A DNA stretch of 64,000 bases from Hyphomicrobiales bacterium (GTDB lineage Bacteria > Pseudomonadota > Alphaproteobacteria > Rhizobiales > Xanthobacteraceae). The notes under the pieces were generated by a model. That model was not told the origin of the DNA and made no database searches. It saw only the letters and a program-made list of their open reading frames with translations. The DNA lies in the NCBI GenBank assembly GCA_009377755.1, contig WHTM01000017.1, positions 34,050 to 98,049 of the forward strand, given 5' to 3'. Shown here in pieces: positions 51,428-59,346 of the stretch (position 1 is the first letter of the stretch; the number at the start of each line of letters is the position of its first letter). Position numbers and translations under genes: made by a program.

Positions 51428-52217
51428 TGTCGTCACGACCTCGGCACCGCACGCCACCGCGGACGGCGGCGTGAGACATGCGTTCCTGTCCCGGATCCTT
51501 GCGGATGGCTTGATCGCCGTCGTGATCGCAGCCTGGTGGCTGATGTCGCAGCGATTGCCGGCCATCGTGCTGCCCGGCCCTTGGGCCGTCGGCAAGGCTT
51601 TGGTCGATCTGTTCACCGATCCTGATTCGCTGATGCACATCGCGGCGACGGCGCTGCGGGTGATCGGATCGGTCGTCTTCGCGACACTGATCGGCGCGTT
51701 CCTGGCCGGGCTCACCTACTACACCCCGGTCCTACAGGACGTCATACTCAAGCGAATCCAGCCGTTCCTCGGCGCAATGCCTTCCCTGGGTTGGGCGATC
51801 CTCGGCCTGATCTGGTTCGGGGTCGCCGACCTCACCGTCATCTTCATCCAGACCGCGATCCTGATCCCGTTCTGCCTGATCAACTTCACGCAGGGGCTGC
51901 GTGAGCTTGATACCGAGATCATCGAGATGGGGCACAGCTTCACACGCTCGAAGCGATTGATCTTCCTGAAGCTGATCGTTCCGTTGATGCTGCCCTATAC
52001 GGTCGCCGCGCTCCGCCTGGCTTACGGTGTATGCTGGAAGATCGCGCTGGTGTCTGAATTGTTCGGCGCCGAGACCGGGGTTGGCTACGTCATGCTGCAG
52101 GCGCAGATCCTGTCCGATGCGACCACAGTGATAGCCACTTGTCTGGTCATCGTCGTGATGTTCGCCGCCGGGGATACGTTCGTGCTTCGGCCGCTGTCCA
52201 GGATCGTTGCCCGCTGA
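51420..52217 (+). CDS. ABC transporter permease 2, SsuC/TauC-type (second importer)
   Basis: A 265-residue permease homologous to permease 1: LPGPWAVGKALVDLF, LGWAILGLIWFGVADLTVIF and the coupling loop LDTEIIEMGHSFTRSKRLIF. It starts with an ATG inside the end of the permease 1 gene. It ends 40 bp before the SDR-like gene, which is probably the last gene of the same operon. Confidence 0.9.
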   Translation: MTDVVTTSAPHATADGGVRHAFLSRILADGLIAVVIAAWWLMSQRLPAIVLPGPWAVGKALVDLFTDPDSLMHIAATALRVIGSVVFATLIGAFLAGLTYYTPVLQDVILKRIQPFLGAMPSLGWAILGLIWFGVADLTVIFIQTAILIPFCLINFTQGLRELDTEIIEMGHSFTRSKRLIFLKLIVPLMLPYTVAALRLAYGVCWKIALVSELFGAETGVGYVMLQAQILSDATTVIATCLVIVVMFAAGDTFVLRPLSRIVAR

Positions 52218-52257
52218 ACCCATTTTGCTTCGAACAGCCATACGGAGTCGAACCACC

Positions 52258-53040
52258 ATGGACCTCAATCTCAAGGGCCGCACTGCCCTGATCACCGGCG
52301 GCTCACGCGGCATCGGCGAATCGGTCGCCAAGGTTCTCGCGGCGGAAGGCTGCGACCTGACGCTGGCGGCGACCGATTCTGCGAAACTAAAGAGCGTCGC
52401 CGACGAGATTATCGCCGCTCACGGCGTCAAGGTCGTAACGCACAGTCTCGACTTGTCGAAGCACGACAGCATCAAGCATCTCGCCGACGTCGCAGGTGAT
52501 TGCGACATCCTAGTCAACAATGCCGGGGCGATCCCGCGCGGCTCGCTGTACGACGTGACACCGGAAGCCTGGCGACGCGGCTGGGACCTCAAGGTGTTCG
52601 GTTATATCGACCTGACGCGCTACATCCTGCCGCGGATGACGGCGCGCAAGAGCGGTGTCATCGTCAATGTCGTCGGCATGGCCGGCGAGCGCCCCGAGCC
52701 CAACTACATCGCGACATCCTGCGGAAATGCGGCGCTCATGATGTTCACCCAATGCCTCGGTGGCGAGAGCGTGCGCGACGGTGTCCGCATCGTGGCGGTC
52801 AATCCGGGCCCGATCATGTCGGATCGGCATCGCAAGGGTGCCGAACGCGTCGCCGAGCGCGAGCTCGGCAGCAGGGATCGCTGGCCGGAACTGTACAAGC
52901 GCTTTCCGATCGGACGGCCCGGCCGTGTTGAGGAGGTGGCCTATATGGTGGCGTTCCTGGCCTCCGATCTCGCCTCGTATATCAGCGGCGAGACGATCAG
53001 AATCGACGCCGGCCTGAAAGTCCGCGATCCCGTCTATTGA
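52258..53040 (+). CDS. Short-chain dehydrogenase/reductase-like protein lacking catalytic Lys
   Basis: A 260-residue SDR fold with the cofactor motif TGGSRGIG at residues 13-20, NNAG at 87-90 and a C-terminal AYMVAFLASDLASYISGETIRIDAG. In the active site the Tyr is kept (Tyr150 in NYIATS), but the Lys four residues later is Ser154, and the expected Ser near 138-140 is in VVGMAG. Without Tyr-Lys-Ser it may be inactive as a dehydrogenase or use another mechanism. It follows the importer genes on the same strand. Confidence 0.85.
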   Translation: MDLNLKGRTALITGGSRGIGESVAKVLAAEGCDLTLAATDSAKLKSVADEIIAAHGVKVVTHSLDLSKHDSIKHLADVAGDCDILVNNAGAIPRGSLYDVTPEAWRRGWDLKVFGYIDLTRYILPRMTARKSGVIVNVVGMAGERPEPNYIATSCGNAALMMFTQCLGGESVRDGVRIVAVNPGPIMSDRHRKGAERVAERELGSRDRWPELYKRFPIGRPGRVEEVAYMVAFLASDLASYISGETIRIDAGLKVRDPVY

Positions 53041-53192
53041 GCATGCGCGGGACCGGTACAGCGACGAGTTGAACCGACACCAATCGCAATTCGCGAGCGG
53101 TCCGTTGGAGCCGCATTGATGCCAATCCCGATGTTCATGGTGGGCTATCCGGCACGCCACATTGGCCGTGCTGTCGCTCCGATGGACTGGAT

Positions 53193-53213
53193 GTGCACTG
53201 ATTGACAGTGTAC
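53193..53213. promoter_or_regulatory. MarR-type operator copy 1, upstream of an LLM gene
   Basis: GTGCACTG-ATTGA-CAGTGTAC is an 8-5-8 inverted repeat with one mismatch, 128 bp upstream of the LLM start at 53341. Its reverse strand matches the perfect palindrome at 61136-61156 at 20 of 21 positions, including the 5-bp centre. The remainder of the 53041-53340 gap has no supported gene. Confidence 0.75.
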
Positions 53214-53340
53214 ATAGTAAAGTTGCTGTGCCGTCCTCATTTGGTCCTTGGCTTCGCAGGATAATGATGACGACCTACCAAGCACGGGCTGCACATCCCC
53301 TCCGCGATATCAAGCGTGAAGAGCCGAAAGGGAGAGTGTG

Positions 53341-54471
53341 ATGACAGAGCGCAATCCTGGTCTATTCGGCGGCAATAAATTCAAGCTCGGAGTTTTCGGC
53401 GCCAATTGCTCGGGCGGGTTATCGCTCTTGAAGGAGCGGTGGTCCGGTGAATGGGACGACAACGTGAGCCTGGCGAAGCTCGCGGACGACGCAGGCATTG
53501 AATGCCTCGTGCCGTTACAGCGGTGGAAGGGCTATGGCGGCGCGAGCAACGTGAATTCCCATTGCCTGGAAAGCATCGCCTGGGCCTGCGGGCTGCTGGG
53601 CCAGACACGGCACATTTCCATCTTCGCGACCGTGCACGCGACCCTGCTTCATCCTGTTTTCGCCGCCAAGCAGATGGCCACCGCCGACTACGTGGGGCAC
53701 GGCCGCTTCGGGGTCAATCTGGTGCCTGGATCGAATGCCGGCGAGTTTCGGATGTTCGGCCAGGAGATCGACGAGCATCTCGACCGTTATGCCATGGCGC
53801 AGGAATGGTGGGACGTCATTCGCCGCATCTGGTCCAGCCAGGAAGAATTCGACTTCGACGGCCGCTATTTCAAGCTGGAGGGCGTGATCGGGCGGCCCGG
53901 CCCCTACGGCGAGAGGATTCCGCCGATGATGAACGCTGGCGCCTCGCCGGTCGGCCGCGACTTTGCGATCCGCAACTCGGATTTTCACTACGACTGGTGC
54001 CAGACGCCGGAGGATAGCCGCGAGCGCATCAAGGAGAGCAAGGTGCGCGCGGTGCCGCGGGTGTTGCAAGTGTGGTCGCCCATCAGCGTCGTCTGTCGAC
54101 CGACGCAGGCCGAGGTCGATGAGTTCCTCAATGCCTGCGTCGAGAACGCGGACTGGGGGGCCGTCGATCGGCGCAACGCCAGCCGCCTGGCGCCGCGCGG
54201 CTCGAAGTCGCAGTCGCCGGAATCGGTGGCGGCGATCCGGCAGCACGAGCAGGCGCGCGCGGTCATCGCCCGCGACCACTACTCGATTTTCGGCACGCCC
54301 GACCACGTCGCCAACGAACTGGCTCGCTTGAGCGACGCCGGGTTCGACGGCGTCGCCGCCATCTTCGTCAACTACCTGCAGGAGCTGCCCTACTTCGTGC
54401 AGGAGGTGATTCCGCGGCTTGAGCGCCGCGGTCTGCGCCGGCCGGTGTCGGCGGTGCGGCTGGCGTCGTAA
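53341..54471 (+). CDS. Luciferase-like FMN-dependent monooxygenase, RutA/SsuD-like
   Basis: A 376-residue LLM protein of the pyrimidine oxygenase/alkanesulfonate monooxygenase branch: FKLGVFGANCSGGLSLLKE, VPLQRWKGYGGASNVNSHCLE near residue 60, TVHATLLHPVFAAKQMATAD and FGVNLVPGSNAGEFRMFG. Reduced FMN from a separate reductase would be needed. AAGGGAGAG precedes the ATG at 53341. It stands alone between the SDR-like gene and a repeat region, with a copy of the MarR operator upstream. It is only distantly related to the other three LLMs here. Confidence 0.87.
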   Translation: MTERNPGLFGGNKFKLGVFGANCSGGLSLLKERWSGEWDDNVSLAKLADDAGIECLVPLQRWKGYGGASNVNSHCLESIAWACGLLGQTRHISIFATVHATLLHPVFAAKQMATADYVGHGRFGVNLVPGSNAGEFRMFGQEIDEHLDRYAMAQEWWDVIRRIWSSQEEFDFDGRYFKLEGVIGRPGPYGERIPPMMNAGASPVGRDFAIRNSDFHYDWCQTPEDSRERIKESKVRAVPRVLQVWSPISVVCRPTQAEVDEFLNACVENADWGAVDRRNASRLAPRGSKSQSPESVAAIRQHEQARAVIARDHYSIFGTPDHVANELARLSDAGFDGVAAIFVNYLQELPYFVQEVIPRLERRGLRRPVSAVRLAS

Positions 54472-54832
54472 GGCGCAATAGCGCAAGCGTGTTGCGCCGC
54501 TAATCCTGCATGGCGGAAGACGCTCTGATGTCAAAAGGGACGGCGGGCCGCCGTTGATAATATTCCTATTTTGCGCTATGTGTTCTTTGTCCCATCTCCC
54601 CCGCATTGCACTCATGAGGCAGTGTTCAGGGCGGAGGCGGGAACGGCGCCGGATACAGTGTCGTGACGGAGCGCCGGGAGGCGCCGCTCTCCTACGTCAC
54701 TGGAGGGCGGGGACGCCTCGCATAGCAGTCAAGCGTGCGCAGACTGCGTACACTTGTCTGCGGGTGTTCCCGGCGGGCCTACGTTACTGGCTCGCCATGG
54801 GGGTGCCGTAGCGCAGCACCCCAGGCGCCTCA

Positions 54833-54858
54833 CACAAGTCGGGTTTACCCGACTTGTG
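54833..54858. repeat. 26-nt perfect palindrome, first of a pair
   Basis: CACAAGTCGGGT pairs with ACCCGACTTGTG around TT. It is a 12-bp perfect stem with a 2-nt centre, so it is better seen as a DNA palindrome or cruciform than as an RNA hairpin with a normal loop. Confidence 0.7.
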
Positions 54859-54870
54859 CATTTAAGAATG

Positions 54871-54896
54871 CCGATCTCGGCTAAAGCCGAGATCGG
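54871..54896. repeat. 26-nt perfect palindrome, second of a pair
   Basis: CCGATCTCGGCT pairs with AGCCGAGATCGG around AA. It has the same 12-2-12 layout as the element 12 bp away but an unrelated sequence. The equal design of the pair suggests a common origin or function. Confidence 0.7.
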
Positions 54897-55024
54897 ATGC
54901 GCTCCATTCCCTCTTCGGAGGGGAGGAAAAGGGACACCGGCGCGCCCGCGCCGCAAAGAATAGGGCAGGCGGAGTTTTGCACTTTTCTCAAACCTCTCGG
55001 CTATCACCCCGGCCAAGCGGCCGA

Positions 55025-55115
55025 AGGCTGCGCGAGCCGGGACCCATACATCCCGACGCTGGTGAGGCGACGTGGATCCCGGATCGGCGCTTCGCGCCGT
55101 CCGGGACGACGGCGG
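55025..55115. repeat. Dispersed intergenic repeat of Bradyrhizobium type
   Basis: GAGCCGGGACCCATACA, followed by CCCGACGCTGGT, GGCGACGTGGATCCCGG and CGCTTCGCGCCGTCCGGG, resembles a repeat I know as frequent between genes in Bradyrhizobium and Rhodopseudomonas genomes. The CGCTTCGCG segment is itself self-complementary. The call is from memory and has not been searched. Confidence 0.5.
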
Positions 55116-55146
55116 AGAAGTTTGTGTCGTAAGGCCCACAAGCGCA

Positions 55147-55917
55147 TCACTGTCGGCGCGGCAGCGCATAATCCTCCCGCAACAGCGCGCCGCAATCGGC
55201 AACCGATGGGCTGATCGACAGCGTGCGAAGCACCAGCCATAGCTCCGCGGCCTGCGCCAGGACAACCTTCGTCCGCAGATCGGTCTCAAGATCGTTGATA
55301 GCGGGTACCGCGTCCCAGCCGCCGCCATTGATGTAGATTGCTTCCAGCGGGCTCGCGAGCTTCAAGAAGCCGCTGCGGCAGTACCGATACACATGCTCGC
55401 CACCGACCTCGTCCAGCGCAGGAAGGGAAGTCGTGTAAAGCGCTTCCTCCTTCCCGCCCATCCGGTACCCGCCGAACGGAATTCCCTCGATGTCGAAACG
55501 GCGGAAGTAGCGGACGATCGCGTCGTTGAGTTCGGTGCCGTAGTAGCTGGCGATCGCAACGCGTTTGATGCCCATGGCCTGCAGGGCGATGGCATGCGGT
55601 TCCATCTGCGTGATGACCGGGATGCCGAGCTTCTGGGCTAGCCGGTCTCCAAACTCGCGCTCGAAATCGAGTCCCTTGAGCAGCACCGGCGGCGTCCCGC
55701 CGACCGAAATGATGTCGCAGTCGGCACCTTTGAGGTCTTCGGCAATCTGGGCCGCGCGCTCGAACCCCTGTTCAAAAGTCTGGCGGTCGCTCGAGCGAAA
55801 GCCGATGAAGGTGGGAATGATCTCCACTCCGGCAGGGACGCGGTTGTACCAGAAGGCGAAGGCCTTGCCGCGGTGGGTCGGATTGATCAGGCCGATTCGT
55901 GCTCGCCATGCATACAT
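55147..55917 (-). CDS. Maleate isomerase/arylmalonate-decarboxylase-family protein without catalytic Cys
   Basis: A 256-residue Asp/Glu-racemase-superfamily protein: IGLINPTHRGKAFAFWYNRV, VEIIPTFIGFRSSD, IISVGGTPPVLLKG near residue 75, GIPVITQMEPHAIALQAMGIKRVAI near 100, and AIYINGGGWDAV near 195. Family enzymes use Cys at one or both of the GGTPP and INGGG positions, and here both are Gly. It follows the TctCBA genes on the minus strand, 94 bp after tctA. It may act on the imported acid by an unusual mechanism or bind without catalysis. Confidence 0.75.
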   Translation of the reverse strand: MYAWRARIGLINPTHRGKAFAFWYNRVPAGVEIIPTFIGFRSSDRQTFEQGFERAAQIAEDLKGADCDIISVGGTPPVLLKGLDFEREFGDRLAQKLGIPVITQMEPHAIALQAMGIKRVAIASYYGTELNDAIVRYFRRFDIEGIPFGGYRMGGKEEALYTTSLPALDEVGGEHVYRYCRSGFLKLASPLEAIYINGGGWDAVPAINDLETDLRTKVVLAQAAELWLVLRTLSISPSVADCGALLREDYALPRRQ

Positions 55918-56011
55918 CGTTGCACCATGTCACTGAGGTTTCGGTTGTGTGTGTGCCCGGCGCGGGCCTCAGCATGCCGGTACGGCGCTGACCATTCGGC
56001 CGGCCGCCTTG

Positions 56012-57520
56012 TCATTCCTGGAACGTTTCCTCCCGCTTCCTTCGCAACTGCGGAAATATGATCAAGCCGAGGACAATCACCGTCAGCAACAATAGCGTCG
56101 CGGAGATCGGGCGCTCGATGAAGATCATCCAATCGCCGCGCGCGAGTACTAGCGAACGCCGTAGATTCTCCTCCATGAGCGGCCCGAGGATGAACCCGAG
56201 GACCAGGGGCGCAGGCTCGCAGCCCAGCCGGAACATCACGTAGCCGAAGACCGCAAAGGCGGCGGTCAGCACCAGCTGCGCCGCGGTGGTATTGGTGCTG
56301 TAGACGCCGATCAGGCAGAACAGCAGAATGGCCGGATACAGGAGCCGGTACGGTACCGAGAGAAGCCGGACCCAGATGCCGATCAGCGGCAGATTGATCA
56401 CCAGCAGCATGAGGTTTCCGATCCACATGCTGGCGATCATTCCCCAGAACAGGTCCGGCCGCTTGGTCATCACCGCCGAACCCGGCTCGATACCGTGAAT
56501 GATCATTGCGCCCATCATCAGCGCCATGATCGCATTCGACGGAAAACCGAGCGTCAGCAGCGGAATGAAGGAGGTTTGCGATGCCGCGTTGTTGGCGGAT
56601 TCCGGCCCCGCCACGCCTTCGATAGCGCCCTTGCCGAAACGGCTCGGGTTCTTGGCAATTTTCTTCTCGACGGTATAGCTCGCGAATGACGACAGCAGCG
56701 CCCCGCCGCCCGGCAGAATCCCGAGGATCGAGCCCAGCGCGGTGCCGCGCAGAACCGGCCGCCACGAATCCCGGAAGTCCTTCCTGGTCGGCCAGATGCC
56801 TTTGATCCTGGTATTGACGGCGATCTGCTGAGCGGCCGGTTGCTCCAGGTTCCGGACTATCTCGACAATGCCGAACATGCCGATGACCAGCGGAAGAAAG
56901 TCGATACCGTCCCAGATCGCGGAAATGCCGAACGTGTAGCGCTGGAGCCCGGTGTCGACATCGGTGCCGACGATGCCCAGCATGAGACCGACGAGAACCA
57001 TGCCGATCGCCTTGACCACCGACCCGTGCGCCAGAACGGTCGCGGTCACGAGGCCGAGGATCATCAGCGAGAAATACTCCGGCGAATTGAACCGCAGGGC
57101 AAAGATCGCCAGCGGCAGCCCGAAGGCGGCGATGAACACAGTTCCGAAGCAGCCGGCAAAGAAGGACCCGAGCGCGGCCACGCCCAGTGCCGCGCCGGCG
57201 CGGCCCTGCTTCGCCATCTGATGGCCGTCGATGCAGGTGACGATCGAGGAGGCCTCCCCCGGCATGTTCACCAGGATCGACGTGGTCGAGCCGCCGTACT
57301 GCGCGCCGTAGTAGATGCCGGCGAGCATGATCAGGGCGGACAGCGGCTCCAGGCCGAAGCTGATCGGCAGCAGCATCGCGATGGTGGGGATCGGACCGAT
57401 GCCGGGCAGCACGCCGACCAGCGTGCCGAGCAGGCAGCCGAGCAGCGCAAAGCCGATATTCTTCAGCGACAGCGCCGCACCGAATCCGGTCGCCAGGTGC
57501 TGGAAGAGATCGAGGTCCAT
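56012..57520 (-). CDS. tctA: Tripartite tricarboxylate transporter, large permease TctA (second system)
   Basis: A 502-residue TctA with GVLPGIGPIPTIAMLLPISFG near residue 37, YYGAQYGGSTTSILVNMPGEAS near 70, and a repeated permease core (GGGALLSSFASYTVEKKIAK, FPSNAIMALMMGAMIIHG). It differs clearly from the copy at 1040-2545. The ATG at 57520 follows the tctB stop by one base. With the TctB and TctC genes just upstream it forms a complete transporter, probably cotranscribed with the decarboxylase-like gene. Confidence 0.93.
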   Translation of the reverse strand: MDLDLFQHLATGFGAALSLKNIGFALLGCLLGTLVGVLPGIGPIPTIAMLLPISFGLEPLSALIMLAGIYYGAQYGGSTTSILVNMPGEASSIVTCIDGHQMAKQGRAGAALGVAALGSFFAGCFGTVFIAAFGLPLAIFALRFNSPEYFSLMILGLVTATVLAHGSVVKAIGMVLVGLMLGIVGTDVDTGLQRYTFGISAIWDGIDFLPLVIGMFGIVEIVRNLEQPAAQQIAVNTRIKGIWPTRKDFRDSWRPVLRGTALGSILGILPGGGALLSSFASYTVEKKIAKNPSRFGKGAIEGVAGPESANNAASQTSFIPLLTLGFPSNAIMALMMGAMIIHGIEPGSAVMTKRPDLFWGMIASMWIGNLMLLVINLPLIGIWVRLLSVPYRLLYPAILLFCLIGVYSTNTTAAQLVLTAAFAVFGYVMFRLGCEPAPLVLGFILGPLMEENLRRSLVLARGDWMIFIERPISATLLLLTVIVLGLIIFPQLRRKREETFQE

Positions 57521-57521
57521 C

Positions 57522-57971
57522 CTATCTGTCCCACCACAGCGGAAGCGGTTGCGACAGGCCGTAGACGAACGCCGCGACGACGAACACGGTCAGCCCGGCA
57601 CCGAGCAGCAGCGCTTCCGCCAGGTTGACCTCGCGCCGCGCGTACGCAGCCGTCACAGTCAGGGCCAACGACGCGATGACCAAGCCCGCGGTCTGGATCA
57701 GCGCGGCGAACAGGAGAATCGTGCCGACGATGAACAGGAGCGGCCTGAGGCGAACGTCGCCGATGCCCGGACCGTCGATGGCGACCGAGCGAACGGCGAG
57801 GATCACGCCGATGCCGACGATCATCCAGCTGAGGACCGTCGGAAAGTAACCCGGACCGATGCGAAAGCCGGAGCCGAGCGCAAGGTCCTTGGCAAAACAG
57901 GCGCCGGCGAGACCGAACGCGATGAAGACCAACGCCGCTCCAAGATCCTGCGGGCTTTTCACGCGCAGCAA
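57522..57971 (-). CDS. tctB: Tripartite tricarboxylate transporter, small permease TctB (second system)
   Basis: A 149-residue membrane protein with four hydrophobic segments: LGAALVFIAFGLAGACFA, the IGPGYFPTVLSWMIVGIG loop-helix typical of TctB, and two further helices. A TTG start at 57971 with GGAGGG five bases upstream fits better than the GTG at 57962. It lies 56 bp after tctC and 1 bp before tctA. Confidence 0.88.
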   Translation of the reverse strand: MLRVKSPQDLGAALVFIAFGLAGACFAKDLALGSGFRIGPGYFPTVLSWMIVGIGVILAVRSVAIDGPGIGDVRLRPLLFIVGTILLFAALIQTAGLVIASLALTVTAAYARREVNLAEALLLGAGLTVFVVAAFVYGLSQPLPLWWDR

Positions 57972-58027
57972 CGCTGGCCCTCCCCCCGCGTGGTCGCCTC
58001 CAAAGGTGTTCAGGCCCGCAGCTCAGT

Positions 58028-59011
58028 TCACTGCTGCGGAAGGCCTGCGTCGCGGATGAGCTTTCCCCATTTTGCCGTTTCACTCACCGTATGCGCGCGG
58101 AGAACCTCCGGACTTCCCGGGAACGGCTCCGCCCCGATCGACTTGATGAACGCCTTGCTGTCCTCCTGGCTCAGGATGGTCCCGTACCACTTGTTGACCT
58201 TGGCCACGATCTCCGGCGGCGTATTCGCCGGCAGCCAGGCGCCGAACCAGGAGCTCAGGTCGAAACCTGGAACGCCGGCTTCACGCATTCCCGGCAGATC
58301 CGGAGCGACGCTCGAGCGCTCCGCCGTTGCCACCGCCAACAGCCGCAGCCGGCCTTCCTTCGCCGGAGCGAGTGTATACGGCGCGTCCGCGATCATGTAA
58401 TCGAGCAGGCCGGCGAGCAGGTCGCGATGAATGTCCGGTGTGCTGCGGTAACGGACAGCCGTCGCCTTTGTCTCGGTGACCGTCTTGAAGAGATGACCCG
58501 AGACCGTCTGGAACGGACCGCTCACGCCGTACGATGCCTTGTCGCCTTTGGCTTTGAGATGGGCGACCAGCTCCTGCATGGATTTGATCGGCGAGCTCGG
58601 CGCGACCCCGAACGTGAATGCGAGGCGCAATAGCGGCGATACCGGCGCAAAATCCTTGGCCGGATCGAACGGCAGCTTCTTGAACAGATGGGGATTGGAC
58701 GCCATCGTCGAGTTGCCCGGCGCAATCAGCATCGTGTACCCGTCCGGTCGTGCGCGCGCCACGGCCTCCGCGCCGATGTTTCCGATCGCCCCGACCTTGT
58801 TCTCAACGATGACAGGCTTGCCGGCCAAAGGTTGCAGCTTGTTGGCGAAGAAGCGCGCAATGACATCGACGCCGGTGCCGGCAGCGAAACCGATCACGAT
58901 GCGGATATCCTTGGAGGGGTACTCTTGCGCGTGTGTCGGCACGCCGAATCCGGCGAGCAGGAGCAAGGCGAGAATGCGTGTCGCCGCCCACCGAATGTTG
59001 AAGCATTTCAT
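58028..59011 (-). CDS. tctC: Periplasmic solute receptor TctC (second system, Bug family)
   Basis: A 327-residue receptor with GGGAGG before the ATG at 59011 and a signal peptide ending at THAQ. Bug motifs are YPSKDIRIVIGFAAGTGVDVIAR, NKVGAIGNIGAEAVARARPDGYT and VRYRSTPDIHRDLLAGLLDYM. The ligand loop GTGVDV differs from the GGTVDL of orphan receptors here. It is transcribed away from the alpha-hydroxy-acid dehydrogenase gene across a 335-bp region containing MarR-like half-sites. Confidence 0.92.
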   Translation of the reverse strand: MKCFNIRWAATRILALLLLAGFGVPTHAQEYPSKDIRIVIGFAAGTGVDVIARFFANKLQPLAGKPVIVENKVGAIGNIGAEAVARARPDGYTMLIAPGNSTMASNPHLFKKLPFDPAKDFAPVSPLLRLAFTFGVAPSSPIKSMQELVAHLKAKGDKASYGVSGPFQTVSGHLFKTVTETKATAVRYRSTPDIHRDLLAGLLDYMIADAPYTLAPAKEGRLRLLAVATAERSSVAPDLPGMREAGVPGFDLSSWFGAWLPANTPPEIVAKVNKWYGTILSQEDSKAFIKSIGAEPFPGSPEVLRAHTVSETAKWGKLIRDAGLPQQ

Positions 59012-59141
59012 CTTCGACCTCCCTCTCACTTGGACCTTGCTCTGTTACTGCGCGCGCCAAATCGGGCGGTGCGGCATTGAAGACAAGTTCATCGATCGAT
59101 TTGTCGCGGGCCACTTCGAGGTGACCTTTTGGTTCGACAGA

Positions 59142-59174
59142 TTGACAGGATACTGTTCATATGCTCACTGTCAA
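59142..59174. promoter_or_regulatory. Inverted repeat with MarR-like half-sites, lldD/tctC divergent region
   Basis: TTGACAG (59142-59148) and CTGTCAA (59168-59174) form an inverted repeat. GATTGACAG-N3-AC and CACTGTCAA resemble parts of the 21-bp MarR palindrome, but neither is a full copy. The remaining part of the 59012-59346 gap has no supported gene. Confidence 0.35.
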
Positions 59175-59346
59175 ACCATCCTCGTACTTGCGGGTATTCG
59201 TCCATCGTGCGTCGTTCCGAGATTAGGTTGATCGACGGCATTGCGGACAACCTATTCACGAATGATCGCCGGGTTGCCGCTTCGCCGGCGCAGTGATCGC
59301 CCGGCCGCGCTGCCACCACCGGCTCTCACATTTGCAGGGATTTGCG

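Larger units (their letters stand above)
54472..55146. other. 675-bp gene-free region with palindromes and a dispersed repeat
   Basis: No frame here has coding support. The region contains GGGGTGC/GCACCCC pairing near 54810-54831, two adjacent 26-nt palindromes (54833-54858 and 54871-54896), and a Bradyrhizobium-type repeat at about 55025-55115. It separates the plus-strand LLM gene from the minus-strand decarboxylase-like gene, whose ends converge on it. Confidence 0.7.

Noticed and set aside
59225..59240. TTGATCGACGGCATTG as a sixth copy of the TTGAT-N6-ATCAA motif
   Set aside because: The right arm does not match.
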